From Bremerella sp. P1 (GTDB taxonomy: Bacteria > Planctomycetota > Planctomycetia > Pirellulales > Pirellulaceae), in assembly GCF_028748185.1 (NCBI RefSeq), contig NZ_CP118164.1:3869814-3933813 (forward strand): DNA of 64,000 bases. The letters are read 5' to 3'. The notes under the pieces are model-generated. The model ran no database searches, was not told the DNA's origin, and worked only from the letters and a program-made list of their open reading frames with translations. Below are positions 10,701 to 17,995 of the stretch, piece after piece. Each line of letters starts with the position of its first letter. The stretch's first letter is position 1. A program made the translations under genes and the position numbers.

Positions 10701-11203
10701 TTCCAATCCAGGGTGAACGAAGCTGGGACCTGTTTTAAGAAGACTCCCATCCGCGAACCATTCCCGCCGACCCACAACGTGGGCATCGTCGACAACCGCT
10801 CATGCTGATCGAAGTAGAACAGGTTGGAACTCTTGAGCGAGACAAACCCGGACGCATCGGTTTGCGGTGCCTCGACTTGGAATTCGGCTTCCCCTTGAAG
10901 CGTACGACCATCAAGCGTCGCATGATACGTGAGGCTTTTTAACGCCAGATCGTCGGCGACGTCGTTCTGGCTTTTGGCAAACTGCGTGATCAGCTTCTCG
11001 AAGTCTTCCAGTTTCATCTGTGGAGCAAATTCGAAGCCTGACCGCGGCCACTCTTGCGAGCGATTCTCCGGCACGTATACGCGTTGGAACTCGATGGCCT
11101 GGCTCGAAGGCTTCTCTTGCGCTGCGCATAGGGCGACGACGGCACTTGTTAGTACAAATACCGCCAGGAGCATGCCGAGCGTTTTACGAAGCCAAACGAT
11201 CAT
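4739..11203 (-). CDS. Giant secreted/membrane-anchored protein of unknown function (2154 aa)
   Basis: I do not recognise a known domain. Visible architecture: an N-terminal signal-type helix (residues 5-28, ending before AQEKPSSQ), a long beta-rich region, a cluster of hydrophobic helices near residues 955-1065, then a second signal-like segment ending in TMAQDP at about residue 1066. A second long beta-rich ectodomain follows, with C-terminal membrane helices in the last 100 residues. This looks like two units of the shape signal, ectodomain, membrane anchor, joined in one gene; the upstream 1146-aa protein has the same shape. The start ATG overlaps the stop of that gene (ATGA), so translation is probably coupled. 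A role at the cell surface or in the periplasm is inferred from topology only. Confidence 0.8.
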   Translation of the reverse strand: MIVWLRKTLGMLLAVFVLTSAVVALCAAQEKPSSQAIEFQRVYVPENRSQEWPRSGFEFAPQMKLEDFEKLITQFAKSQNDVADDLALKSLTYHATLDGRTLQGEAEFQVEAPQTDASGFVSLKSSNLFYFDQHERLSTMPTLWVGGNGSRMGVFLKQVPASFTLDWNYQASARNSDELTVDLNLAFAPKVDFYLELPSQWQVVIQEGILLEGPGDSDDSDEETNVWHLSPQWQGKLKFSLLTSDRLFQSDAAVATQSTRYHVQDNVCEVNTQVSLQSPPQATLDLSIPKELVVTRASVNGQILDNLDLHETPEGHQSLIIPQAVFTMGETAAISVQGLTPITLGDYSHIDLPIISITSQPTESHVVAVQLDEGINLSFCTLKNAQQVDFVPHNSLGRSNLKFRLFDESAQIGLQLFRRQSKLRTSMGHKATVNDLMIQSDSVIHILERDDPTDHLELPLSPGWQVESVQRFPESTAVRWEETTRDQQRLLRIEDVAELGDFQVTLRRTRENDFGNLKIADFRPFDFPPGIGHVEWLSVKPAPGFDLQLEPEGLVARRLISEAPVEIQRMFGTKWQIPAFEIRGRSDLQHLTRVTRKRATYDAEMDVQITANETSTRRQAAIRLSGTGLLPETIFVWSTQPWSEDVSWTTPDLAPIRWTAITTSAGEGPNQREPYYIYEMRPPSDSSFPLILRGSFPLQEEQFSEPLLLAVPSAEAQSGVLTLTTPETCRLTIDPVLLRKIYLDSDFDTSLEVTRLDYRPDEIRRLAENISQLVTCQWQGAQPLPDVFSTQANHCVSIENNGRQRMNSVWTIVSQSTSSAVFTLPEDAKVELIQWNGEPWTLWTQDGQKVEVELPEALSSGELEMHYQINPGPISLIRSVSPKFATAEFPTSTEEREFALGSLIQQVQYPSPRWSKFGDRIRNGLWSGLFQADLISSHQPAKIAEANTLPLPPGSIWVVHRVSLLMVSLAILMVALFIGAFGFLRVPRVFCVVLLVLLVLVPWLPDVTAPISSACFLGLILGGLGSYLLIRPTEAAWKYSTGSTVTVTSLILALTLSWLGHGATPTMAQDPVSDSVTKPTVYPVLIPMDSSRKPVGQAYLPLPLYERLSDLSDQPEDVIPLWIVEGMRYEFALVDSLELTPEMTVTTHIELVTTKTNQTIRLPYDSQLGTGINTAVDQVGSVADTGSILPNPFNTDENELVLSIKEMGHHTIVINSSVPLQQSEDGPLRLHIDTPSLTSTAVTIADSMQLGSPLIRFDDREVSIEASTIRQTIPLGTVNGFDLEWKSSELQSTFEFRELDLLEFNDENVQLRVRLDLTSRPEEMGPIVLAVDSRLTLDMQQALGWTAEVKSTSLSASTRTYAIHLLDGDAPVEQVDLRFSLEGAQQVGQLRFPNVEVINGLLQRRWVAVAATSQLQVQSQAQSRVSILSQEEFLREWDEDEPRFRFAVAVGTLEPLDWLISTRPIATRGNADLRYRLMFDEDGFDFDIKAQIETYSGKAKQYVVEMMPGCEVDSVQYLVDGLLRPIQWHYDIKSGELGILLLSDVSGLQELAITGRNWLSPEVHEVKMAPINIHEVHTQSSRIQIVRDHSVLVRPASTMNLIPIQEEISEPNNDQIMNVGIWQSVDPALPLEWQVLPNNVVISSDLLTVVNRIDSQWQLKWVGKIDIRSGSVGYLQWLVPKEIELDVTSIDGFDVTSRLLPDESAYVYTLIPRSTLPSSFAFEWIGTLKTTPGRRVSFSPIRLIGQHRVSQWVAVPREVDDQEVLWLSQALRPTTVSGRWLIANTPETHQLLNATRPDYLCQMMQRANPTGNPVISSLETTLQVDSKGRAIGLTRVSVVPQGNNAVEFKIPQEVEVLGISVDFDRQRHIEEQAERIVRVPLKSNSLPQVVEIAFSSKLVPSQKELYQLERPSLNFPIKVEEMLRASLPPQWTLENAPHLDRMAWSRDQVTSAFQLKDASRDTQSGLSTAEIQRWDKLRMEQAFAAVTQFQEILRKRGETPDNTLDIVTKLLGDNVTEVESWTVSPDAEQGLTSDRFYSAAEGTNDRFHYYRLSSNSGPLSIRPSSPRAYSYWPPIMTSLLALVAIGLLVATPPLLVQQVQHARDWMSRNPQICGVLAGLFWWLFLPPHFIGLLLIAMVVWASLPFRASALLGRS

Positions 11204-14200
11204 CGAGATTGTCCGCTGGATTGAACCGCGGCTGGCATGGACGTTGTCGAAACCGCTGAGTTCCCTGCCACACCAGACTGAGAGGTCGCAGGAACCGAGG
11301 CCTGACTGTCACTGGAAGATCGCGCACGTACAGCCGATTTGACAGGGGCACGGTACGAAGCGAGCCGATAGAGGACAATTCCGAAGATGGCCAACATGAT
11401 GCCCAACGTCGACATCTCTCCGACAAGCACGGCGAAATCGGGATACGTCACGGCAATGCCAATCGCCAAGATCGCAGCGGCCCCAAAGACCAGAACATGC
11501 CGAGACTGTGGTAGATAGAAAAGCGTCAGTAACGCCCCCAGGGCGATTCCGGAAAACAAAAGCATCAACGAGCTTGTCTTGGCGGAAGAAACTCGCACGT
11601 TCTCGACGGGCCCGATCGTACTATACAAAGAACGATGCATGCCTTCTGGGTAGGCGGTCGAAATGTTGGTCTTCGCCAGTGCTTCTAGCTGCTTTTGCGT
11701 CAGGCGAGCCGTTCGACGATACCGCCCATCACTCCAGGCCCAGTCCATTTCATCGGACATGCCCGAGGCGGAAAGGATAAGCCAGTTACCAGGTGAAACG
11801 ATCTGCAGATACGTGTAGCCACCTTCGCGTCCTGGTTGGCTGGTACCCAGGACCGAATTCTTGATGGTCGGCGAATTGATCGTGAGGGAAGATTGCATCC
11901 CATCACCCGCGGGGAACTTGTACCAAATCTCTAAACGGTCTCGTCCAGTCTCGCGGCGTTCGGGGATATCGAGTTGGATACGATCTTCATTCAAGGTCAA
12001 TGGTTGCTCGATTCCATTCCAATACACTTCAACTTGTCGGGCACCTTCAGGGACCTGGATGTCCAACTGCGGTGCTAGAGTTCGGAGTGTGAATACGGCG
12101 CGATCTCTTCGTTCGTCTGGAGTCAGCGCGACCTGCAGCCAATGGAAGTCGACAACAACGCGATCGTCGGTTTTCGGGGTCAGAAATGGAGCAGAGAATT
12201 CAACTTGTTCATATTGATCCCCGGGCAGTTGCACCGTTTGCCCCGGATGGCTCATGGTGAACGATCGCCAGTCTTCCGTTTGAGACAGGACTTCCACCTC
12301 TTGGGAAGACTCAAAGGTCAATTCCAGAGGTTTGAAGTCGACATCAATTCCCTTCTCGGTCAGGCCTGTCGAATCCAGGGTCATCAAGTTCAGGCGATAG
12401 TCGCTGCCACCTTCAGAGATTACTTCCAGAGGTGAGTTGTACTTCAATTTGATGCGATATGGCGGAGCGAGATCAGAAAGCGAATAAACCATCGTCTGGT
12501 TTTCGCCCAGACCGACACGCTGTCCAGCGACATCTTTCGTGTTGATCTCCGCCGTTGTTACCTCAAAGAAATAGATGCTCTCGGGAAGCTTGAAGACCGC
12601 TTGTTCCGGAGAACTATGGAAAGGCTCGAGAGTGAATTCATGGGTGACCGTCGCGTGATCGTTTCCTTCGGCCAGTTGAACGGTTGCTGTGGAACCGACA
12701 ATCAAACGCGGAACCACCGGAGTCAGGCGAAGTCCCAAGAGGAGCGATTCCTGAGAAGGTGCGGCACGCAGGACGATCGTACCTCGTTCGCCCGAGAGTT
12801 CCACTTCCTGGCTGCGGCTTCGGTCGAGTTGAAAGCCTTCACTCTTTTCAGACTGAAAGCGAATCTCGATGTCGTTATCAGGGATGGCGGTTACCGTGGC
12901 GGTGCCCAGTGGTTCGGCTCGAGGGATGGGCCATGCCAAGCTGACCTCTGTGGGATCTTCTTCCGCGTGATCTCGCTGCGCCTTGATGTTGACTTCAATT
13001 GTGCGGTACGGAGCGACCGTCATTGCTTCGGAACCAGTCTCGCCGGCGAGCGGAAGGATCAATTGGTCCGCGTCCCCTTCTGCGATTTGCCACTGTGATG
13101 CCCCTTGGGTATCCACGGAGTCGATGTTCCAGCCATTCAGGTCAATCACCAAGTCGTCGTTATACGTACGCGGCAAACGATAAGAGAGCTTGCCGACCAA
13201 TTGCGAATTGAGCTTGCCAACATGAAGCTCGTAATCGGTCTTAACGCGAGCAGTCGATTGGATGGGCAACGTGTGCAGAACAAGCGCCGCCGGCTGCTGG
13301 TCGTAGGTGAACGTGGCACGGTAGTTCATGCCATCGGTCCCACGTGACGATTGTTCTCGTAAGACACGCGGTGTATCCCAAGTGACGTGGACATTGCCGG
13401 CCGAGGTCAGGCTCAAGCGGCCATCTTGGATATCACATCCCAAGACGTTGAATTGGCCCACGGTAAATCGCCGCTTGCCTCTTTCTCCGGGGACGGGATC
13501 GGTCTGTTTCGTGTTGATCGTTACCGAGACAGGGGCTTTGGTTGCTTCGCTGAGTTCGACGAGAAGGCGATTGCCAAACGCCTGACCTTGCCGTTCGAGC
13601 GGATGAATCTCGTATACGGCTGAAGGCGTGGCCGGCGGTACGAACTCAGCGTCGTCGGCGATCTCGACAATGAACGAGTCGAATGGAATTGTCGTGCTTT
13701 CGACCTGTAGTTTGGCAACCGTGGTGACTGTGTCATCGACGTCGACCGAAACGGCCACTTCCCCTTTCACTTTGAGATGGACCGGCTGTTCTTCCATCGC
13801 CTGATCGTCAAAACGCCAGCTCAGCCCAAGGCTTCCTCCGGCGTACTCCAAGTGTTGAAGACTATGGTCGGCCGGCGGTGGTTCGATCGGATCTTTGACG
13901 ACCATGCTCCCTTTGTGCGAGATGTTGGCGCCTGGTTGAGGCACATCCAACTTGACCACGCACTTGGTATCAACCGGCAGGTTGGTTTCCAGAGAGGTTT
14001 CGTCACCTCGCGTGGTGAGTGGAAGCAGGGCCGTCACTCGAAAGGTGATCGTTTCCGCCGGTTGTGGAGAAAGGAGGCCACTCTCCGATTCAGGGACTTC
14101 GCACCACAAAGCGTATCCGCCGCTGGACGTACTGCCGTTCGGACGATCAGGTCGAACTGGCATAGCCGGCGAGACTTCCACGCTTGAGCGAATGATGGCG

Positions 14201-14640
14201 TTTTGTAAGCCAATGGGAATTCGTATCCAGCCAGATGCGTACGGGATGACTTCGTACGTCACATCCAAGACGGCATTGGGGCCCTGGATCTGAATGTCGG
14301 CCGTGACTCCCTCTAGCGAATACTTGGGGAGATCCTTGGGATTGCGGTTCAGGTAGACATCTTTGTACCAGGCTCGGAACGATTCAGCAGGGAAATCGAG
14401 AACGCGTTCCAGTGGTCCCCCTTCGGCGATCGCACCATCCTTGATGGGTAGATAAATGATCTCGGGTTCGCGTTCTTCGATCTTGGTTCCTGATGAGCCT
14501 ACCTGGGCGTACAGGAAATTGCTGCTGGCGATCGAAGCGACGACCACCCATGCGAGTAGCGCGATACCGATCCTGCGCGACCAGCAATAAACGCTGAGCC
14601 CCGGCAGTGCGGAACCATGTTCTCGGCACGCGGTGTTCAT
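11200..14640 (-). CDS. Large secreted/membrane-anchored protein of unknown function (1146 aa)
   Basis: First gene of the two-gene giant-protein unit. From the ATG at 14640 the protein starts with a basic stretch (SRR) and the signal helix IGIALLAWVVVASIASS ending in FLYAQ. An upstream in-frame ATG at 14751 would add 37 residues that look unlike a leader. About residues 45-1000 are beta-rich and hydrophilic with no domain I recognise. Two or three membrane helices lie at about residues 1010-1090, followed by a short Ser/Ala-rich tail. The ectodomain contains repeated strand-rich blocks reminiscent of immunoglobulin-like folds, but no motif proves it. The ATGA overlap with the 2154-aa gene and the shared topology suggest the two proteins act together. 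Confidence 0.78.
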   Translation of the reverse strand: MNTACREHGSALPGLSVYCWSRRIGIALLAWVVVASIASSNFLYAQVGSSGTKIEEREPEIIYLPIKDGAIAEGGPLERVLDFPAESFRAWYKDVYLNRNPKDLPKYSLEGVTADIQIQGPNAVLDVTYEVIPYASGWIRIPIGLQNAIIRSSVEVSPAMPVRPDRPNGSTSSGGYALWCEVPESESGLLSPQPAETITFRVTALLPLTTRGDETSLETNLPVDTKCVVKLDVPQPGANISHKGSMVVKDPIEPPPADHSLQHLEYAGGSLGLSWRFDDQAMEEQPVHLKVKGEVAVSVDVDDTVTTVAKLQVESTTIPFDSFIVEIADDAEFVPPATPSAVYEIHPLERQGQAFGNRLLVELSEATKAPVSVTINTKQTDPVPGERGKRRFTVGQFNVLGCDIQDGRLSLTSAGNVHVTWDTPRVLREQSSRGTDGMNYRATFTYDQQPAALVLHTLPIQSTARVKTDYELHVGKLNSQLVGKLSYRLPRTYNDDLVIDLNGWNIDSVDTQGASQWQIAEGDADQLILPLAGETGSEAMTVAPYRTIEVNIKAQRDHAEEDPTEVSLAWPIPRAEPLGTATVTAIPDNDIEIRFQSEKSEGFQLDRSRSQEVELSGERGTIVLRAAPSQESLLLGLRLTPVVPRLIVGSTATVQLAEGNDHATVTHEFTLEPFHSSPEQAVFKLPESIYFFEVTTAEINTKDVAGQRVGLGENQTMVYSLSDLAPPYRIKLKYNSPLEVISEGGSDYRLNLMTLDSTGLTEKGIDVDFKPLELTFESSQEVEVLSQTEDWRSFTMSHPGQTVQLPGDQYEQVEFSAPFLTPKTDDRVVVDFHWLQVALTPDERRDRAVFTLRTLAPQLDIQVPEGARQVEVYWNGIEQPLTLNEDRIQLDIPERRETGRDRLEIWYKFPAGDGMQSSLTINSPTIKNSVLGTSQPGREGGYTYLQIVSPGNWLILSASGMSDEMDWAWSDGRYRRTARLTQKQLEALAKTNISTAYPEGMHRSLYSTIGPVENVRVSSAKTSSLMLLFSGIALGALLTLFYLPQSRHVLVFGAAAILAIGIAVTYPDFAVLVGEMSTLGIMLAIFGIVLYRLASYRAPVKSAVRARSSSDSQASVPATSQSGVAGNSAVSTTSMPAAVQSSGQSR

Positions 14641-14952
14641 AGAGTCAGGAGAAATCTGTGGTACGAGGAGTCTGATAAGGTGCCCCAAAGATTCATGGGG
14701 GATCGCCAAGCACGAGCGAGTTCCGCTGGAGAACGTGTCCTGAACTCGCATGGGAAGATCGATCGTAATAACCGCTGTCTCACGATTCCCACTGCCTGGC
14801 GTTGTAATCTAAGTCTATTTAGCCATGACCGTTGTTCCCGAAAGGTTAACGCCAATGGCCTGCGAAAACTGCGAAAAAAAATCCAGTCGCACCAATTATA
14901 CCACCCGCAACTATCAGGAGAGCCGCCCGATGGGAGGAAGACGCCCTAAACT
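14641..14952. other. Leader and spacer between suhB-like gene and giant-protein genes
   Basis: The 312-base gap lies between two minus-strand genes. On the minus strand it holds an extended -10 promoter (feature at 14895-14903) that leaves a leader of roughly 250 bases ahead of the giant-protein genes. The leader includes a run of eight T near 14876-14883. I see no clear hairpin terminator for the upstream gene and no convincing small ORF. Confidence 0.4.
14895..14903 (-). promoter_or_regulatory. Candidate extended -10 promoter for the giant-protein operon
   Basis: On the minus strand the sequence reads TGG-TATAAT, a perfect -10 hexamer with the TGN extension. No good -35 hexamer lies 16-18 bases upstream, which is usual for extended -10 promoters. 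Predicted transcription would begin near 14888. Confidence 0.45.
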
Positions 14953-15732
14953 CTACGAAGTGGCAATTTGGGCTTGAAGATCTGCCTGTAATTGGGGGGT
15001 AGCGGTCGCGACGATCTTGGGCTTGTTAATATCGAATGGTTGATTGCCAAATCCCTGCACAACGCCGCCGGCCTCTTCGACCAGGATCGCTCCGGCAGCC
15101 ACGTCCCAAGGCTTGTTAAACGCCGCCCAATAGGCATCCATATGTCCGGCGGCCACATAGGCCAGGTTCAGAGCTGCCGAACCCAGGCGGCGAATTCCCT
15201 GCGATTTCACCAGGACATTGATGAAGTCTTCGATGACCTGGGATTCTCGACTAACGGTGGTGGGAAAGCTGAACGCGATCAACGCTTCATCGAGTGATTC
15301 GGCTCCGCTGACCTCGATTTTCTCGTTATTCAGGTAGGCCCCCTGCCCTTTTTCGGCCTTGAAACAACGATCGAAGACGGGATCGTAAACCACGCCTGCT
15401 ATTACCTTTCCGGCTTCGGTAAGGCCAATCGAGACCGCATAATTGGGCAGCCCATGGACGTAGTTCATCGTGCCGTCCAATGGGTCGACAATCCAGCAGA
15501 ATGGACTGCCTGTCTCGCGCGACAACCCGGATGGCCCCTCTTCGCCCAGGAACTCGAATTCTGGGAAGTCGGCCGTAAGAATCTCTTCAATCACCTTCTG
15601 GGCTGCGTCGTCAGCATCAGTGACAAAGTCAGACCGCCCTTTTTCCCGAACATTGAACTTGCCTCGCCATTGCTTCAGCACGTCACCTGCAGCTCTGGCT
15701 GCTGTTTCGCAACTCGTTAAATAGGAAGACAT
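14953..15732 (-). CDS. Inositol monophosphatase family protein (SuhB-like)
   Basis: A 259-aa Mg-dependent phosphatase of the inositol monophosphatase family. All signature motifs are present: DFVTDAD at 35-41, GEEG at 63-66, WIVDPLDGT at 80-88 and WDVAAG near residue 208, which bind metal and phosphate. Length is typical. Family members hydrolyse inositol monophosphate, fructose-1,6-bisphosphate or 3'-phosphoadenosine phosphate, and the sequence alone does not separate these; SuhB-type inositol monophosphatase is the default. A clean AAGGA site sits five bases before the ATG. The gene ends about 0.3 kb before the giant-protein operon, and I do not think they are cotranscribed because that operon has its own promoter. 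Confidence 0.9.
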   Translation of the reverse strand: MSSYLTSCETAARAAGDVLKQWRGKFNVREKGRSDFVTDADDAAQKVIEEILTADFPEFEFLGEEGPSGLSRETGSPFCWIVDPLDGTMNYVHGLPNYAVSIGLTEAGKVIAGVVYDPVFDRCFKAEKGQGAYLNNEKIEVSGAESLDEALIAFSFPTTVSRESQVIEDFINVLVKSQGIRRLGSAALNLAYVAAGHMDAYWAAFNKPWDVAAGAILVEEAGGVVQGFGNQPFDINKPKIVATATPQLQADLQAQIATS

Positions 15733-15900
15733 TACGTTCCTTTTTGGGGGCTGAGTGAGTTGTTTGAAAATCGGAGGTGTGGGGTGCGTTTTAACACGTA
15801 TTTTGGGACTTGGGTACTTGCCTTTACCAGGGGTACTTCGCGTAAAATACGTAAGGTTGATGCGGGGTACAGGTTTCGCAAGAATCTTTGCAAATTATTG

Positions 15901-15928
15901 TGGACACCTTCCCGATTTTTGGTATCAT
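15901..15928 (+). promoter_or_regulatory. Strong sigma-70-type promoter
   Basis: TGGACA (15901-15906) and TATCAT (15923-15928) each differ from consensus at one base and are separated by 16 bases. Transcription would start near 15935, directly upstream of the structured segment ending in a terminator at 16064. Confidence 0.5.
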
Positions 15929-15934
15929 CAACTA

Positions 15935-16066
15935 CATCATCCCCGGGACAGCGGTTAAATACCGCCCATACCCGCTTTGCGAAGGAAAATTTCGCAGGGC
16001 AAAACTTCGGCCTCTTCTCTGTTCCGGCCCCGTCGACTTGCTTTAGTGAGCGACGGGGTTTTTTAT
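15935..16066 (+). ncRNA. Candidate structured small RNA or terminated leader (about 130 nt)
   Basis: The segment runs from a good promoter to an intrinsic terminator and contains strong local structure: a 5-bp hairpin (GCGGT 15951-15955 with ACCGC 15961-15965), a 10-bp hairpin with two G-U pairs (15974-15983 with 15991-16000, loop GGAAAAT), then the terminator stem. No start codon with a ribosome site lies inside. It matches no riboswitch or housekeeping RNA that I recognise. It could be a free small RNA, or a 5' leader that ends transcription before the hypothetical gene at 16118. Confidence 0.45.
16028..16064 (+). terminator. Rho-independent terminator
   Basis: CCCCGTCG (16028-16035) pairs perfectly with CGACGGGG (16051-16058), loop of 15 bases, followed by six T. 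It lies only 54 bases before the next start codon, so it either ends the small RNA or acts as an attenuator. Confidence 0.8.
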
Positions 16067-16117
16067 TTCTTGCCGGTGGTCTTCCGACTAACGCCCGCAT
16101 CGAACAAAATCGAGCCC

Positions 16118-16816
16118 ATGAGCAACTCGATTTGGATATCTGACTACGACATCGTTCACCGCTGCAAAACGGATAACTTCCAGCTTTCCGTGGCGGCTTT
16201 CCCCGGCAAGATGAACGCCAAGTTCCTCTCGCAGCCCAAAAACTGGCAGGTTGCCGAGTGGAATCTGGAAGGTATCGGCAATCGCGAAGAGTTCTACATT
16301 CGTGGAAACGATCTCGTCGAAAGGTACACCTCGGACGAAGACAAGCTTTCCACCGAGATCTATTCCCGGGTTTTGCCCGATCTGGATGGTGTCGAACTGA
16401 TTCTCTCGCGTCAGACATCAACGCTCGATTCGGATGCCGAGATGGCACTCAAGTTTCGTTTCGATGACGCGAACTCGGTCATCACGATGAACGCGACAGG
16501 CCAATGGAATGCGCCGGGGTTAGGCCATGAGAACCGCGCCGAGTTGAGTGATCCTATGATCGTCGCGATTGGGTGCCTCGATGCGATTCAATATGCTGTA
16601 TTTGCTTATCCCGGCGATTGCGCTTCGATTCTGGCCCAGCGCACCAACGAAGAAACCGTCGAGGTCACGATTCCTCTCTTCTCGCTTCACCTGGAAAAGG
16701 GCGTGATTCGACGATCGCGGATTCAATTCGTTCGGGCGGAAGGCAAAGACGCCATGGAGCAGTTGGCGGCCAAGTACCAGGCATTCTGTGAATCAGAAAT
16801 CCCGCTGACGACCTGA
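16118..16816 (+). CDS. Hypothetical protein (232 aa)
   Basis: I do not recognise a domain. The protein is soluble, without signal peptide or membrane segment, begins MSNSIWISDYDIVH and is rich in alternating beta-type patterns with acidic residues. The open frame extends 47 codons upstream, but that part crosses the terminator and the small RNA, so the ATG at 16118 is chosen. Three more plus-strand genes or hypothetical membrane proteins follow closely; the next start codon is five bases after this stop, so they are probably cotranscribed. Confidence 0.7.
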   Translation: MSNSIWISDYDIVHRCKTDNFQLSVAAFPGKMNAKFLSQPKNWQVAEWNLEGIGNREEFYIRGNDLVERYTSDEDKLSTEIYSRVLPDLDGVELILSRQTSTLDSDAEMALKFRFDDANSVITMNATGQWNAPGLGHENRAELSDPMIVAIGCLDAIQYAVFAYPGDCASILAQRTNEETVEVTIPLFSLHLEKGVIRRSRIQFVRAEGKDAMEQLAAKYQAFCESEIPLTT

Positions 16817-16820
16817 TGCT

Positions 16821-17360
16821 GTGAATGAGGCCTCCGAAAACCCGTTCGCATCTCCGGCCACAGTATCGGCGAAGGAGCATCGTGAATTTCACGTCAGTGA
16901 TCGGGAAGTCGCCTCGCGGGAGCAATACCAGGCAGTATTCGCGGGCGCTCTCGTCTTGGTTTTCGCAGGCATGTGGATCAATCTGTTCATTCAGACTGGT
17001 TTCTTTGCGAGTGATGTTCTCATTGGTCATGGCGTACTGGCCTTTATGACCTTTAGCTGCGTGGCAACTGTTGTCAATCATTCCGTACGAGCACGTCGAG
17101 CCTGGGAGAGATTCCCACTTCAGCTAAATGATGAAGGTGTCCGCGCGAAGTTTGAAGACGGTGGGAAGTGGACAGGGCTTTACTTCGCTTGGAATGAAAT
17201 TACTAAAGTCACCTTCGCGCCGCGGAATCGAATGGTGGTGACCGAGGTGAATGGAAAAGAGTTTGTGGCGGACCTTAGCTTGATGGGATCGCGAAAGTGG
17301 CACCCATTGAAGGAGACGCTGCGATTTTATTCGGACGCGATGGCCACTACGGATGAGTGA
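16821..17360 (+). CDS. NPFASP-motif membrane protein (179 aa)
   Basis: GTG start five bases after the preceding stop. The N-terminus carries ENPFASP at residues 6-12, the same short motif found in three other proteins of this window. Two hydrophobic helices follow, at about residues 40-60 and 68-88. The C-terminal 80 residues are a soluble beta-rich domain (WNEITKVTF...MVVTEVNGKEFVADL) that resembles the pleckstrin-like or bPH-type domains seen in small bacterial membrane proteins; that is a pattern judgement only. It overlaps the next gene, which has the same layout, by eight bases, so the two are likely paralogues. Confidence 0.72.
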   Translation: MNEASENPFASPATVSAKEHREFHVSDREVASREQYQAVFAGALVLVFAGMWINLFIQTGFFASDVLIGHGVLAFMTFSCVATVVNHSVRARRAWERFPLQLNDEGVRAKFEDGGKWTGLYFAWNEITKVTFAPRNRMVVTEVNGKEFVADLSLMGSRKWHPLKETLRFYSDAMATTDE

Positions 17361-17874
17361 AAGCCAATCCAATCCGTTCGCGTCTCCCACTCAGAAGAGC
17401 CTCGATTCACAGAGCACGTTTCCTCTTCGCTTTAGTCTGCCGATCACCCTGGCAATCGCTGGTGTTTTCTCGATCTTAGTGGGAGCTTGGCTTGCTCTTG
17501 TTGCCTTCATGTCCGGAGACAATATTCCGTCGGCGTTCTGGTATGTCGTGGTGGGGTTCACGCTTCTCGGCATCTTTGTTCTGAAAGGGGCGGTAGACTC
17601 TTGGTACAACGGCCGATTGCAACTGGTAGATCACCGACTCTGTGGCAGATTCCGGCGTGATCGATACAAAATTTACGACGAGATTGATCTGAGAGAGGTC
17701 GAGTCATTTGAATTCGGAGGGTTGCCTCAACTGATCAATTCGCCTGCGACACTTAGGCTGGTAACTAAGGACGGCGAAACTTACGAGTTCTACTGCAAGT
17801 GGTTTCAAGGAAGCGACTATCAGCAACTGAATGAAGTTCTGTCGAGCTATTGTCCAGGCGAAGAGAACCCCTAG
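17353..17874 (+). CDS. NPFASP-motif membrane protein, paralogue of the upstream gene (173 aa)
   Basis: Begins MSESQSNPFASP. Two membrane helices (about residues 30-52 and 60-84) are followed by a soluble C-terminal domain with a bPH-like pattern (YDEIDLREVESFEFGG...ATLRLVTKDG). The same order of parts, motif then two helices then beta domain, and the eight-base overlap suggest a tandem duplication with the preceding gene. Function unknown. The gene ends shortly before the terminator of the convergent sigma-factor gene. Confidence 0.72.
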   Translation: MSESQSNPFASPTQKSLDSQSTFPLRFSLPITLAIAGVFSILVGAWLALVAFMSGDNIPSAFWYVVVGFTLLGIFVLKGAVDSWYNGRLQLVDHRLCGRFRRDRYKIYDEIDLREVESFEFGGLPQLINSPATLRLVTKDGETYEFYCKWFQGSDYQQLNEVLSSYCPGEENP

Positions 17875-17910
17875 AACACTTGGACCAAACCGACTGACTG
17901 GACACCGCGC

Positions 17911-17950
17911 ATAAAAAACGCCCCTGGGCTCGGTGGAGCCCAAGAGCGCG
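17911..17950 (-). terminator. Rho-independent terminator of the sigma-factor gene
   Basis: On the minus strand a stem of about 14 pairs (with three G-T pairs) and a CACC loop is followed by six T (17913-17918 on the plus strand). It lies about 45 bases after the sigma-factor stop codon. Confidence 0.85.
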
Positions 17951-17995
17951 GTCAACTCAATCTTATTTAGAAACGGAAGTTTAGGTGTTGGTCGC

